In this document: in pieces, positions 23,188 to 35,031 of the stretch
Position numbering within the stretch: the first letter of the stretch is position 1
Layout: each line of letters starts with the position of its first letter
Assembly: GCA_019914995.1 (NCBI GenBank)
Contig: CM034127.1
Location: forward strand, 1,426,001 to 1,490,000
Source of the DNA: Acanthochlamys bracteata
Taxonomy: Eukaryota > Streptophyta > Magnoliopsida > Pandanales > Velloziaceae
DNA: 64,000 bases
Reading direction: 5' to 3'
Notes under the pieces: generated by a model
Databases searched by the model: none
Told to the model about the DNA's origin: nothing
Seen by the model: only the letters and a program-made list of their open reading frames with translations
Position numbers and translations under genes: made by a program

Positions 23188-24830
23188 ACAAAATTTCATC
23201 ACCAAAAAAAAAAAAAAAAAAAAAACTTCTTAATCACAAGTAGTGAAAGAAAAGAGAAACAGAACTTTTTAAGTATGCAAGAATCAAAACGAGCTTGGGA
23301 TTATGTGCTAATCTTGGTTTCTTTCTGCATAGACGAGCTCTGTTTCCGGATCTATGTGAGCTTTTCTGTATGATTCAGAGGTAACTGGTAGTAAGGTTTT
23401 GTATCTTGAAATCAAAACGGAGAAGGTAATCAATGGTTGTCGTTAGGATCTTCTTTCTCCTCTATAATGAAATACTGTTGTGAAAAAAAAAAACGAGAAT
23501 GAACAGAGAAAAAATTTATTTTAAGGAAAATCATTATGTTCTTGTTCGTTCACCTCATTGCATAGCTAGTTGCTAACTGCAAAGCAGCATGCATGCTTCT
23601 TTGTTTTCTTTCCCGGTGATCTGTCTGTTAATTTTTATATAGAGTTGTGTAAATGATCAAACGAATACTTACCTAAATGTTATATCTGGTGCAAAGTGCG
23701 AATAAAATCAGTCACTCTTCCGCGAGCGTTGGTTCGTGTTAATGTGTTCTTTTGGTTAAAATTGATTTATTCGAAAATAAGTTATTATAAATATTGTTAT
23801 TAAAAATAGATTTAACTTTTTGGATTAAAAAATATTGAAAATAATTTATTATAACTTTTATATATTAAAAGTGAACAAAAATAAAATTTTAATATAAAAA
23901 GTGAGTTTTTTAAATATAATTAAATGTTTCCAACATAATTGGATTCCCTCTGATATGAAAGTTCATTTTCTGAAGATGAGATTTTCTCTCCCACCCAAAG
24001 AAAGAAAAAAAATAAAATAAATTCTGAAGAGATTAGATTTTAGCCTTTTTCTATTTTCAAAGATAAAAGCTAAAGTGATGTTTCATTACATTTTGATATG
24101 CTCGTTATAATTTTGGGAGCGTCTTGTGCTTATAAAATAATTTCTTTTAAAATAAAAAATATTTTTATTTTTTTATCTAAAAAAATAATTTTATTATGTA
24201 AAATTTTTTACATTTTTTAAATTTTTAAATAATTTTTTTATATTTATAAAATATACTAAAAAGTATGAAAAAAATTAAAAATTAGTGTTAGGAAACACAT
24301 CCAAACGCACTCTTACTGTTGAATTCAAAAATTTGTTTTTAGGCTAATAATTTCTTTTTAGAATTCAGTTGATAAATCATACATAACAAAATTATTATAT
24401 TTATGTTTAATTAAGAAAAGTTTATTTAAAAAAAAATTAAAAATAAATTTAATTTATAAGTATTGTTTAAAATAACTTTATTTTTAAGTATTTTAAAACA
24501 TATTTTATAGCTTCTGGAAAAAGTTGAAATAATTATAATAATGTTTTTGATTACAGCTTCTGGCTTTTATGAAGAATCTGTTACATCTTAGACTTTTAAT
24601 ATGACTGTGACCCTGATGTTAGAATTTGAATATAATTCACTGATATCGTTTATTAAAAAAAAAAAGTAAAGGTTTTGGAAAGTACTACTATAACTGGATT
24701 GAATTGACCGCGCCCAAATCCAAACCCAGTAAGAAGTAGACCCAAAACCCGAACGTCTTTTTCTCATGAAGGCCCTTGGACAAGTGTAGTTTACGAAAAA
24801 GTCCTTTGTTTTAACCACAGAGACCAGTTA
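23188..24830. other. 3' flank of FLZ gene, poly-A tract, MITE-like element, intergenic DNA
   Basis: A 22-base A run at about 23202-23223 lies just after the FLZ stop, within its 3' UTR. Beyond about 23700 the DNA is AT-rich, with no gene. The short TIR element at 24115-24314 is listed separately. From 24680 on, base composition rises towards the promoter of the MUSTANG-like gene. Confidence 0.45.
24115..24314. mobile_element. Short AT-rich TIR element (MITE-like)
   Basis: About 200 bp, with ends GGGAGCGTCTTGTGC and CATCCAAACGCACTCTT, an imperfect inverted pair. The AT-rich interior contains runs of TTTTTTA/TAAAAAA. The right end matches that of the block at about 17544-17740. Confidence 0.5.
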
Positions 24831-25566
24831 GGGTTTTTTTCCAGTTACCCCCTCTCTTCTCCGACTCCGTAACTCCGGGGCGGCAGTCGTCGTTGAGCGA
24901 TCAAATCTGTCTTCTTTTTCTAATTTCTTACTAATTTCCCTCTCTCGATTTGTCTTTGACAGCAATTTTCAGTCTTTTTTCTAATTTTTAGCGAAATTAG
25001 TAGTCTCTCTTCCTTCTACCTGCTACCATCCGTGAATTCCAGGTTTGGTCATAACGTTCTTTTTCTAAATTTAGTTTATTTGTGTAATTTTACTATTCAA
25101 TTCTTCTAAAAGAACAAATTGGGAAAACGTATTTGCAAAATTTTTTAGAGTCTATTTATATCGATTGATGTTTTTGAACACCTGTTGAGCTCCTGTATGT
25201 GATTCTAGAGATACTGAGAGTAAAATATAACGTTTTCGTAGATTTTGTGAAGTTGTGGCACAAGTAGTTCTGTTAAAGGTGCAATTTTTTGATCTTTTCT
25301 TGATTTCTGCCATTTTGTATGACCAGTTTTACAGTAAACCTTTTTTTTTTCAAAACTTTTTCAAGATTTGTTCTCTTAAAAGTAGAGTAGATTTCCAGTT
25401 TGATAACTTTGTACTGGTACTTGTGAACTAAAACTAGGTCTAATTTTAGTAAGGTTTTGAGTGTTCATGTGTAGGAGAGAACGAGTCTGCTATATGATTA
25501 TATAGTACTTACTGTTTTGCTTTTCTCTTGCGTTACGCTTCAGATTGTAGCTTTTAACTTGAACAA
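24830..25566 (+). promoter_or_regulatory. 5' UTR and leader intron of the MUSTANG-like gene
   Basis: A CT-rich segment from about 24838 to 25042 looks like the first, non-coding exon. A donor AG|GTTTGG at 25043 and an acceptor TTCAG at about 25543 bound a 5' UTR intron of about 500 bases that is T-rich, as plant introns are. The coding start follows 23 bases after the acceptor. Confidence 0.55.
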
Positions 25567-28500
25567 ATGATAGAAGGGAAAGTTGTGGCTATCTGCCAAT
25601 ACGGTGGAGAATTTATTTACAATGCCGATGGGTCTATGTGTTACACTGGTGGAGATGCTCATGCAATTGATATCGGCCATGAAATGACTTTTGAGGAGTT
25701 TAAGACAGAAATTTCCAGTTTGTTTAACATCGACCTCACAAATATGTCTGTCAAGTACTTTCTACCTAGCAACCGAAGGACCCTTATCACAATCTCAACA
25801 GACAAGGATCTGAAACGCATGGTTGCTTTCAATATTGGAGCCATGACTGCGGATGTTTACATTCTTAGCAAGGTTCAGACCAGGTACTGAGCTCCTGACA
25901 TCTTCAAATTCAGAACATTTGTTCCTCTGTGGAGTCTGACTTAACAAATTGCCTATCTTCTTGCAGGATCATGAAGAATATTGTAGCTGATTCCGGCACC
26001 TCTATTGTTGCTACTGCCGATACTGTTACTGGTAGCAAGAGGAAAAAGACGGCGGCTGGTGGCAGGTAACTCGCTGTGTAAATTCTCTATATAATCTTTC
26101 TGTGCAAGGTGAAAAAAAATTAATACATTGATTGATGTAGGTTAACTAGAAACAAGATGCGTCTTGTCGATTCCGGTACTGTAGATACTTCTCTGGTTCC
26201 TGCAATGGATAACTTGAGAAATGCAAACCAGGCCCTGATAGCTGTTAATGAGAAGATTGGTGAGAGGTATGCTTACAAATTATATAGTGATGTTTACTTA
26301 ATTGAAGCTTTCTAGAACTACATATTTGGAGGCAAACTTTATCTTTTGTTGTTGTAGCCGTACACATTACTTCCTATCAGCTACTATTGTGTTTACCCTA
26401 TGAAAAAAGTTTCCATGTTTTTTGCAAAACTCAAAAGGGGGGGAAGGAAGGGGAGGAAGAGATAACTCTAGAAAAAATAGTGTGCCTAGGATTACGCTGA
26501 ACCAAGTCACAGGGATTGAGCCTACCCATTTTTTTTTATCCTGGAAAGAAATTGTGCATCTTTTCCAACCGAAAGATTTTTTATTATCTGAATTCATGAA
26601 AGTTCTTAAAGCTTTTATTCTACTATTGCTCTTTAAGTGGGTTCTTTCAACTCTGGTATAAAACCTTGCTGGTGAAGGGTGGCATGTGTATAATTTTTGC
26701 ATTAAGCTTCATGTTCTGTTGATAGTAGAGTCTATTCTGTAGTGTTGTATCTCCAGTGAAATACCCTTCTCTCATGTAAGCTTGTACATGATTGTTGTTT
26801 CTTTCTTTTCTTTTTACCAATTAAATTTAGTAGCTAGCCTATTATGTTAGTGGTCTATGTTCATTGTTAATTTCTACACTTAGAATGTGCTATCTACTGA
26901 TCTTAAAGTTGTGTGCTAGTTGCTTGTCTCATTTGATTTGAAAGAGGATGAAGAAACGATGCCTATAGCCACTCAAAAATGTTGTTAAAGAATGAAGGAA
27001 CAATTACCACGAGAACTTACTTCATTAATTATATTGTATGCAACTGTAGTGTGTTCTACTTTGTGGTTGGTCGAACTACCAATTTTGGGCTCATATTCTT
27101 ATCTATCAAATGGCGTATATGCATCCAATTTTGACCCATAATTGTATTGAAAAGGCAGATGATCTCTAAGCCTTTGGAACCGAGATTCATGGAAGAAACC
27201 AAGTCCCAATTTTATATTTTGACTGGTGTTTTCATTTATCAGATGTTTGAGCATCTCCTTTATGTAATGATGTGAGTTTTGATATGTCAGCTGCCATAAA
27301 TTATAATATAAGTAGGCCAAGTTCAATTTCTTTTAAATCTTTGTTTGCCTCTTGTTCTGACTGTTTAGTTCTTTGCGTCTGCTTAATTTTTTTGAAATAA
27401 ATTCTCCTTTAAGTCCTGCCTTGGTGTCCTGTAGTTTTAGCACATTGGATTTCAAATCGTTGTATTTCTCTGTTCATTTTATTCTATGGAGCTCTAATTT
27501 GTGGAACTGTTATTAGGACCATCCTGCCGGACTTTGGAACAGTTGAAGTTGATGTTGCTGGCACAGCTGACAATTTAGGACAGCAGAAACTAATCTCGAC
27601 TGGTGCTATTGACACAACCATTCCTTTTGATGCTTCCTTAGCTTGTTATGATGTTTCACCCAACAACCCCATTGACGTAGGGAATGATATAATCAAAGGA
27701 GTGGGGCAAGAATTCGATAATGTAAAAGACTTCCGAACACAGTTATGTCAGCATGCCATTCGCAAAGGGTTTGTGTACAAGTTTATCAAGAATGAAAGTA
27801 CTCGTGTGACTGTTAAGTGCAACGAGGAAAAATGCCCATGGAGAATTCATGCATCTGAGGTATCCCGTAAGCAGAAGTTTGTGATTAAGAAAATGAATAA
27901 TGTGCATACATGTGGTGGAGGAGATGGGGGAGATGGCCAGCGACGTGCGACAAGACAATGGTTAACAAATTATATCAAGGAAAAGTTGCATGAATCCCCA
28001 GATTGCAAGCCTAAGGAACTTGTAAAAGAACTTTATGATGAATTTGGAGTTACTGTTACTTACTCACAAGTCTGGCGGGGAAGGGAAGTTGCTAAGACTG
28101 AGCTTATAAATACAATGAAGGAGACGTACAAGCAGTTGCCAATGTATTGTGAAAGGATAATGGAGAGCAATCCAGGTAGCGCTGTGATACTATCAACCTC
28201 AGACAATTCAAAGTTCCGACGCTTTTTTGTGTCCTTTCATGCTTCACTTAATGGCTTTGAGCATGGCTGTCGTCCTATCCTGTTTCTTGGTCGGATTCCT
28301 CTGAAATCAAACAATCAATGCAAGTTGTTAACAGCTGCTTCTGTTGATGGTAATGATGCTGTATTCCCTGTTGCTTTTTCTGTGGTAGAGGATGAGAGCT
28401 ATGATAGTTGGGTTTGGTTCTTAACACAATTGAAGCAACCTCTTTCGACATCTCGCACTATTACCTTTGTTTCCAGCAGGCAAAAGGGCTTGGAACAGGC

Positions 28501-29398
28501 TGTTCCTCAAGTTTTTCAGGATAGCTATCATAGTTATTGCTTGCACAACCTTATTGAGGATTTCAAGGCAGAGCTTGCTAAGGAACCATGGTCTCAACAG
28601 ACAAAGGACGCGTTGGTTGATGACTTTACCCGTTCTGCTCAAGCTTGTACAAGCGAAGAATTTAATGCTTGCATCGAAAGCATAAGGAATGTCTCTGGAG
28701 AACTTGCTGATTGGGTGTTGACCAGTAAGCCAGAAAATTGGTCTGATGCCTTTTTTGCGGGTTCTCGGTATGATCATTTCTCATCGAACATCATCGACTC
28801 CTTAAACACATGGATACCTATTAAGCATGAGTCGTCAATAGTGCAGATGGTGGATGCCATACACTGTAAATTGATGGAGGTGATGAGCACGAGGCAGGAG
28901 TCATCTAGTGCATGGGTTGACACTTTGACACCATCCATGGAGCATAAACTGCAGAAGGAGATTTCAAAATCTAGGAAACTCAATGTGTTATGCTCTTCCG
29001 ATACGGTTTTCGAGGTGCGTGGTAACACTATTTATGTTGTTAATACTGGCAGCTGGGAGTGCACATGTCGGAGGTGGCAGATATCAGGTTTGCCTTGCAC
29101 GCATGCGATTGCTGTCTGCAATCGTACCGGTAGATCTGTTTATGATTTTTGCTCCAAGTACTTCAGAACGGAATTTTATCACTTCGCCTATGCTGCTGCT
29201 GTCCATCCAATACCTTCATTAGAGAGTGCGGAGTTGAACAGCGGTGGTGATATGTTTCTCTCTGTGAACCGTCGTCCCCCTGGACGACAAAGAAAGAGGC
29301 GTATCAATCCGAACAAGACGGCACCCACAGCATTACGTCTTTGCAGCAGATGTAAAGTAGCAGGACATAACAGGGCAACTTGTGGAGCTATTCTCTAA
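25567..29398 (+). CDS. Domesticated MULE transposase of MUSTANG type (PB1 + MuDR + SWIM)
   Basis: Exons 25567-25883, 25967-26065, 26141-26266 and 27517-29398 are phase-consistent and give 807 residues. Domain order: PB1 at about 1-105; a Thr/Ser/Lys-rich linker; the MuDR-type zinc/DNA-binding domain at about 249-313 (C282-x4-C287 and HTC at 311-313); the MULE transposase domain at about 430-530; a SWIM zinc finger (C696-x-C698-x9-C708-x-H710); a basic stretch; and a C-terminal zinc knuckle (C790-x2-C793-x4-H798-x4-C803). A PB1 domain fused to a MULE transposase is the mark of plant MUSTANG-B (MUG) genes, which are former transposases kept as host genes. No terminal inverted repeats were seen around it. 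In the positions where active MULEs have the first two catalytic Asp (LDG.HLKG and SDRQKG motifs) this protein reads LGRIPLKS and SSRQKG, so cleavage activity is not expected. The third intron is 1,250 bp. Confidence 0.92.
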
Positions 29399-30377
29399 GT
29401 TGAAAGTCTGCTTTTTCTCCATTTGTACATAAGTGACCATTTAACCCGTCGGCGGATCACCAAGTGGAAATGCACGAGGAGAACCGCTCGTGTAAGTTAC
29501 GCTAAACTCACTGCTCAAGTACGAGTTTTGAAATTTCACCTCTTTATTCTTGTTACAGTTGACGATGAAAAAACTGTGAGCCTCTAGTAGTAGACTCGAC
29601 TATCATCTACAATGAAGGGTATTTATACATTGTATTGTAATGCTTTTTGTAGGTTTAGTTTGAGTGTGTTTATTTTGGTATTAAGCTCACTTGAGATTGT
29701 AAAAAAATAAGTTTAGAATTGAAACTGAGCTGGATAAAAAACTATAGTAGTGTTGGGCCCATTGGGGTTTGGCCCAATTATCATAGTGATGTAAGTTTTA
29801 ATTGTTTGAAATCGTTACAACGTGTAAACAAAAACACACATAATCTTTGAAGGCTCGTAGGCGTTGAATTTGTTTATCTAATCAATTATTTATTATTTTT
29901 ATCGATCTCAGAAGAAAGCTACAGCCGTATTTCCTCTGCTTGTTATAACGTGTCAGCTCACCACAACTTCGCTATTAGCTGTCTAATCATCTGCCACCGC
30001 ACCCTCAAAAAAAGTTTTTACCAATGAAAATAACAATGGCCCATAGATAACAAAATAAAATAATAAAAAACCCCCTCAGCAAGCAAACAAAATAAATTTA
30101 CTTTGTTGCGCCTTTCGATATTTCATGTAACCTAATAGTAAAGAAGTATGGAAAGAAGAAACAAATCAGGGGTATTATAGACATTTATAAGGAACCCGTT
30201 CCAGACTTCCATCTTCCAGCGAGTGCTATACTTTCTTTCGAACGGTGATAGACAGAAGTCGTGGAGATTCTTCGACAGAAACTAACTCTTCTCTCTTTCT
30301 TGTTATCGTTCTCGTTACTCTTCTTTGGTGTTTCGATGAATTTGTAGGTAGAATCGAGAAACAGGGAAGTAGAAAAA
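29399..30377 (+). promoter_or_regulatory. MUG 3' UTR, intergenic spacer and VPS13 leader
   Basis: The first 300 bases are the probable MUG 3' UTR. The spacer of about 980 bp between the MUG stop and the VPS13 ATG holds no gene. From about 30190 the sequence is CT-rich and typical of a leader. The 5' UTR may continue unspliced to the ATG, though a TTTGTAG acceptor lies just upstream at about 30348. Confidence 0.45.
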
Positions 30378-33300
30378 ATGTTGGAAGATCAAGTCGCGTT
30401 CTTGCTCCAGAAGTATTTGGGCAACTATGTTCGAGGGCTCAACAAAGAGGCCCTCAAAATCAGTGTCTGGAGAGGTAGTACGCAAACAGACTCTCTCGCA
30501 ATCTATCGATCCACTAATCTCTGTTGTTATTTTTGCTTTCAAATTTCTGATGTTGTTTGTTGTTGATGATCGAATTAATTTTGTATCTGAACTGATTGAA
30601 ATTTTTAGTAGTAGAAGTTTTGGTGTTTGTCATGATCGTTGTAGTTGGTACTAGTGAATTTATCGAGCAGTAGCAATGAGATACTAGCAATGTGTCATAC
30701 GAACCATGTATATGCTTTGGATCGTGCAAGCCAAGCATGGAATCTCTCTCTCGCTCTTTTCCCACTTTTGTGTTTATTGTTGTTTTTATGTTTTTATCTA
30801 GTTGTATGACTAATTAATGTGCCAGTGCTGCTCTAAGTCAAGATGGTTAAGCACGTATTGAGTGGTTACCAACAATCAAGGTTTGCTTGTAACATTGGTT
30901 GAGACTTGCTAATTATCATTTTTATTTATGGGTCTTACTGTCTGTTTGCATTGTTCTGACTTTCTCCCGTGCATTTTTAAAGATGTTCTGGGCTGGTTAT
31001 AAGGGGATGTATAGTTCTTTGATGAGTGCCCAATGGTGCATTTCATGAGGGTGTCGAAAAGCCTTCTAAGACTTCTTTGGTATGGTAGGAATGATGGTTA
31101 CAACACCCTTGAAGAAACAATGGGAAATTGGAGATGAAAATAGAGTGGATAAAAAAATTCAACATAGTAAAGTTGAAGAAATGCAGCGAGAGTCTTACAA
31201 AGAGAAAAGGCCAAGCCTTAGACGGAATACATAGTTAGAAGTTAACATGCGGGGGATATGATGAGTTTGAATCATTTAGTTTCGTCAAGCTTGAGCAGAA
31301 TGAAGCTTTTCTAAGTTTCAGTGGTTGCTATGCATCCTTTGAGATTGTTTTTGGACCTATAGTTTTGATTATCTGCAATGCTGTTGAAGTAATTGCTTTA
31401 AGCCTTTAAGAATTCTAGATTAAAATTGAGAATCCAACAAGGAATTTCATTAACGAGCCTTCTTACACTCATAAACATAAGCAATTGTGGTATAGGGAGC
31501 ATTAGTAAGTGCAAATGAGGAGCAAATAGAAAGTTCCATTTATACATGGCAGGTATTTCTCTGGTTTGGCTGCTTTGCTATCAACTAAGGATCAGATAAA
31601 GTTGAACTCTATATTGAATTTGAAGCATATAAATCTGTAGTTTAAGATACCATCCAATTCATTTACTTTTTGGTACAGCTTTTTAAAGGTGTTCCTGACA
31701 AACCTGTAGGTATAAAAAAGCCCTTTGTAAACCGCAACTTGTCCTTTTCTATTGTGCTCATATGATGGTCTAAATCTGATTAATTCGGAGTTCTTCACAG
31801 CCTCTGAAATGCCAAATTGCTGGGCGAATGCTACTATTCTTTTTCGGTAATTGGAGTTAATTTGTGCAAGAGTAACTTTTATGCGTGTTTGTGTTTTGCT
31901 TCCAAAGTATTATTATTGGTTCCACGATGGTGCATTAGTTTTTTTGATCTGAGCTTCTAGTTCTGACTTAACAAATGCATTAACTTTTCGTGCAGGTGAT
32001 GTAGAACTAACAAATATGCAATTAAAACCAGAGGCGCTTAATGCCTTGAAGTTACCTATAAAAGTTAAGGCCGGATTTCTTGGATCCGTGAAACTTAAGG
32101 TTCTCCTTACATCTTGCCTTCCTTGGTCTATGCACGTTCTAAGGAAATTGGACTTGTCATGTCCTTCCCTTGAGCATTGAAAATATTGCTAGAATTGTGG
32201 TTTACCAGTGGCCTTTGCAATTTTTTTTGGGTTAATATTGCCTTGTCCATTAGGTGCCTTGGAGCAGGCTTGGTCAAGAAGCTGTTCAAGTAATCTTGGA
32301 CCGTATATTGATAATAGCTGAGCCTGCAACACAAGTTGAAGGTTCTAGTGAATCTGCTATTGAAGAAACTAAGAAGAACAGAGTTCGGGTAAAAGATATT
32401 ATCCTCTTATGCTTTCAATCTATATTCTTCAGTTGGACGCCGTGCTTTTAGTGTTTGTCAATGTATTTTGGTAAAAACTAACTTCTTTCTTTTCTTATTT
32501 TAGGAAATGGAAATGAAACTATTGGAAAGTCACCAGCAGCAGAAGACTGAAATGGTATCTACGCACTTCAAGTTATTGTGTAGACAGAACCCATAAAATC
32601 TCTTGGATTTTCAGATGTAGTTATAAGGAACACACAAAATCTCTTGGATTTTCAGATATAGTTGTTTCTTAATAAAAAAGTGTTTTTTGACCACTAATAT
32701 TATATAAAAAAAAATGGTCTATGATTACTTTGGGGTTGTAATGTTTCTTTACATAATTACTGGTAGATCTTAGCTCTTGAAATTCTAAGTTACAACCATG
32801 TTACTTTCACAAAATTGGTTGCGGTTGGATTGCACCTTAGACTAACAGCCTTATCACATCATGAAGTTTCCTTGTGCTTATTTAAAACCATACTTTGGAG
32901 TTCTTGATTATTTTTATTTGACTATGGGTGTCAAATGTATCCTTCCATTGCTGTGTTACTCATGCTCTGGAATGTGCTCATGAAATTCTGTCGCTTTTGT
33001 ATTTCTACGATCCAATGCATACTTTTTCTCTTTCGTATTTCTAGGTCTACATAGCATCTTGCCTGTTCATTATTGTCGTATCTCTATATATTTTCTGCAT
33101 TCCAATATGCATCGTTTTTGTCCTTTTGGCTGCTAATTGCATGCCATCATAGAGTTGGTTTTGTTTTACTCGTGGAAACAACATGAGATATGTCTTTTGC
33201 GCATGAACCATGATTACATTATATTCTTTAATATAAGTGTGTCTTAGTTTGAGAAGATATCAGCTTCACACATTTGGCAGCTGGAGTTGCAGACATTCAA

Positions 33301-35031
33301 AAGAAAGCTGAGGGTTTATAAATCATTTAGTCATGGAAAATTTGCGTAAGGTGGCGGCACCAAGCTATAGTTTATGTAGATGACCTGTAGCTATGGACGA
33401 CTTGAATTATATGATCATTTGAATATCTAATTAGTCCACATACTTGTATATATTGTATGGGTGGTGTGTGCGTACATTTCTAGATAGTAGAAATTTTTTG
33501 TTTCATGATATCTGGTCAAGTGCTGTGCCATGTGATTTTAATCTCACTATGAGATGTAAGCTGAGCCATTGAAGATGTGCATGTTTTTAGCACATGAGAA
33601 TATGTGAAGAGCAATAAAACATACTGGAAAAAGGAGATCAGATGTTGAACATAGCCCCTAGTGCTTATCACCTAATAACTACTTATATTTCTCATCAAAG
33701 TTCATCCTTCTTTTCCATTACTTTGAAAGTGCTGGCAGGAAGAAGCATGGTATTGTAGCATAAATTAAGGAGTAATGCAGCTCCATGAGTTTGAAAGGAA
33801 GACAACTAGTTAGGTAGTTTGTAGCATAAATTAATGAATAATGCTGTCTATGAGTTTCAAAGGGAAAATGTCAGTTAGATACTTTTGTTTGGAGTGTATA
33901 TCAAACCTTCTTTTTCCCAACATTGGAACTGATAAATGTTATTCAATTTTTCATGAAGAATGCATCATGGTTGGGATCTTTGATCAGCACAATAATAGGC
34001 AATCTCAAGCTCTCGATAACGAATATTCACATAAGATATGAGGATCTTGAGAGGTAATCATCTGAACTCTGATTTGCCAATACTAATTAATGGGAGTTCT
34101 TATATTCTTGCTCTTGTAGTAATCCTGGTCACCCACTTGCGGCCGGCTTGATCCTGTCAAAACTTTCAGCAGTCACAATTGATGATTCTGGCAAGGAAAT
34201 TTTTGCTACAGGTGGTGCTCTAGAACGCATTCAGAAGGTGAGTTTGCCAGAACTTGAGTTTTGGATCCTGGAAAGTAATATCTGCAATCTATGTAGGCTG
34301 AGTTTTCTATCTGTTGTCATGTACTGTCTTAACGTAACTCGAGTCTAATGGTTATTGTAGTTTCAAATGTTTTTGAGAAATAGCTTTGCGTTTTTGATTC
34401 CCCCATTCGCTTGTTCATGACTAGGCTTTTATTTTGTAGTCTGTGGTGCTTGAAAGGCTGGCGTTCTATTTTGACTCGGATGTATGTCCATGGAGTGTTG
34501 AGAAACCGTGGGAGAAGCTGTCTCCTTCAGAATGGAGTCAGGTATGGCATTTTTGCTGTGGTCATGATATAGTGGCTTTTGTTATTTATGTGGTTTCATA
34601 TTTTGCAGATATTTGAACTTGAAAGCAAAAATGGTAAATCCGTAGAAGATCTTCTTATGGAGCATAGTTATGTTTTGCAACCAGTAACTGGAAATGCTAG
34701 ATACACAAAGCTGAGGCCTGATAAAGCTAAGTCAACTGGGCAGGCATTACAGGCAGCGGCAGTTAATTTGGATAATGTTATATTATGTCTATCAAAGGTC
34801 CGACCATCATTCAATGTTCTTTTAGTTCTATATTTGGTGAAATCTCTAACATCTTCTACTCTGAATGCAGAATGGTTACAGAGACATTCTGAAGTTGGCT
34901 GATAATTTTAGCGCCTTTAATCAAAAGCTGAAATATGCTCATTATCGTCCAAATGTTCCTGTAAAGTCTGCCCCTAGAGCTTGGTGGAAATATGCGTACA
35001 AAGTGGTAACGGAGGAGGTGAAGAAAGCAAG
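30378..35031 (+). other. VPS13 exons 1-9: N-terminal chorein and start of the lipid groove
   Basis: Exons: 30378-30474, 31996-32099, 32254-32388, 32504-32554, 33959-34053, 34120-34237, 34440-34541, 34609-34797, 34871-35031. Exons 1-4 code the chorein_N cap (residues 1 to about 129), with the conserved KAGFLGSVKLKVPWSRLG stretch across the exon 2/3 border. It is followed by a charged loop (MEMKLLESHQQQKTEM). Exon 5 carries SLISTIIGNLKLSITNIHIR, the next conserved groove segment. Introns 1 (1.5 kb) and 4 (1.4 kb) are long and hold nothing I recognise. Confidence 0.9.

Noticed and set aside
25567-29398. An active Mutator-like transposon
   Set aside because: No long terminal inverted repeats or 9-bp target duplications were noticed around the gene. 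It has a PB1 domain, a UTR intron, and apparently no catalytic Asp, all pointing to a host gene.
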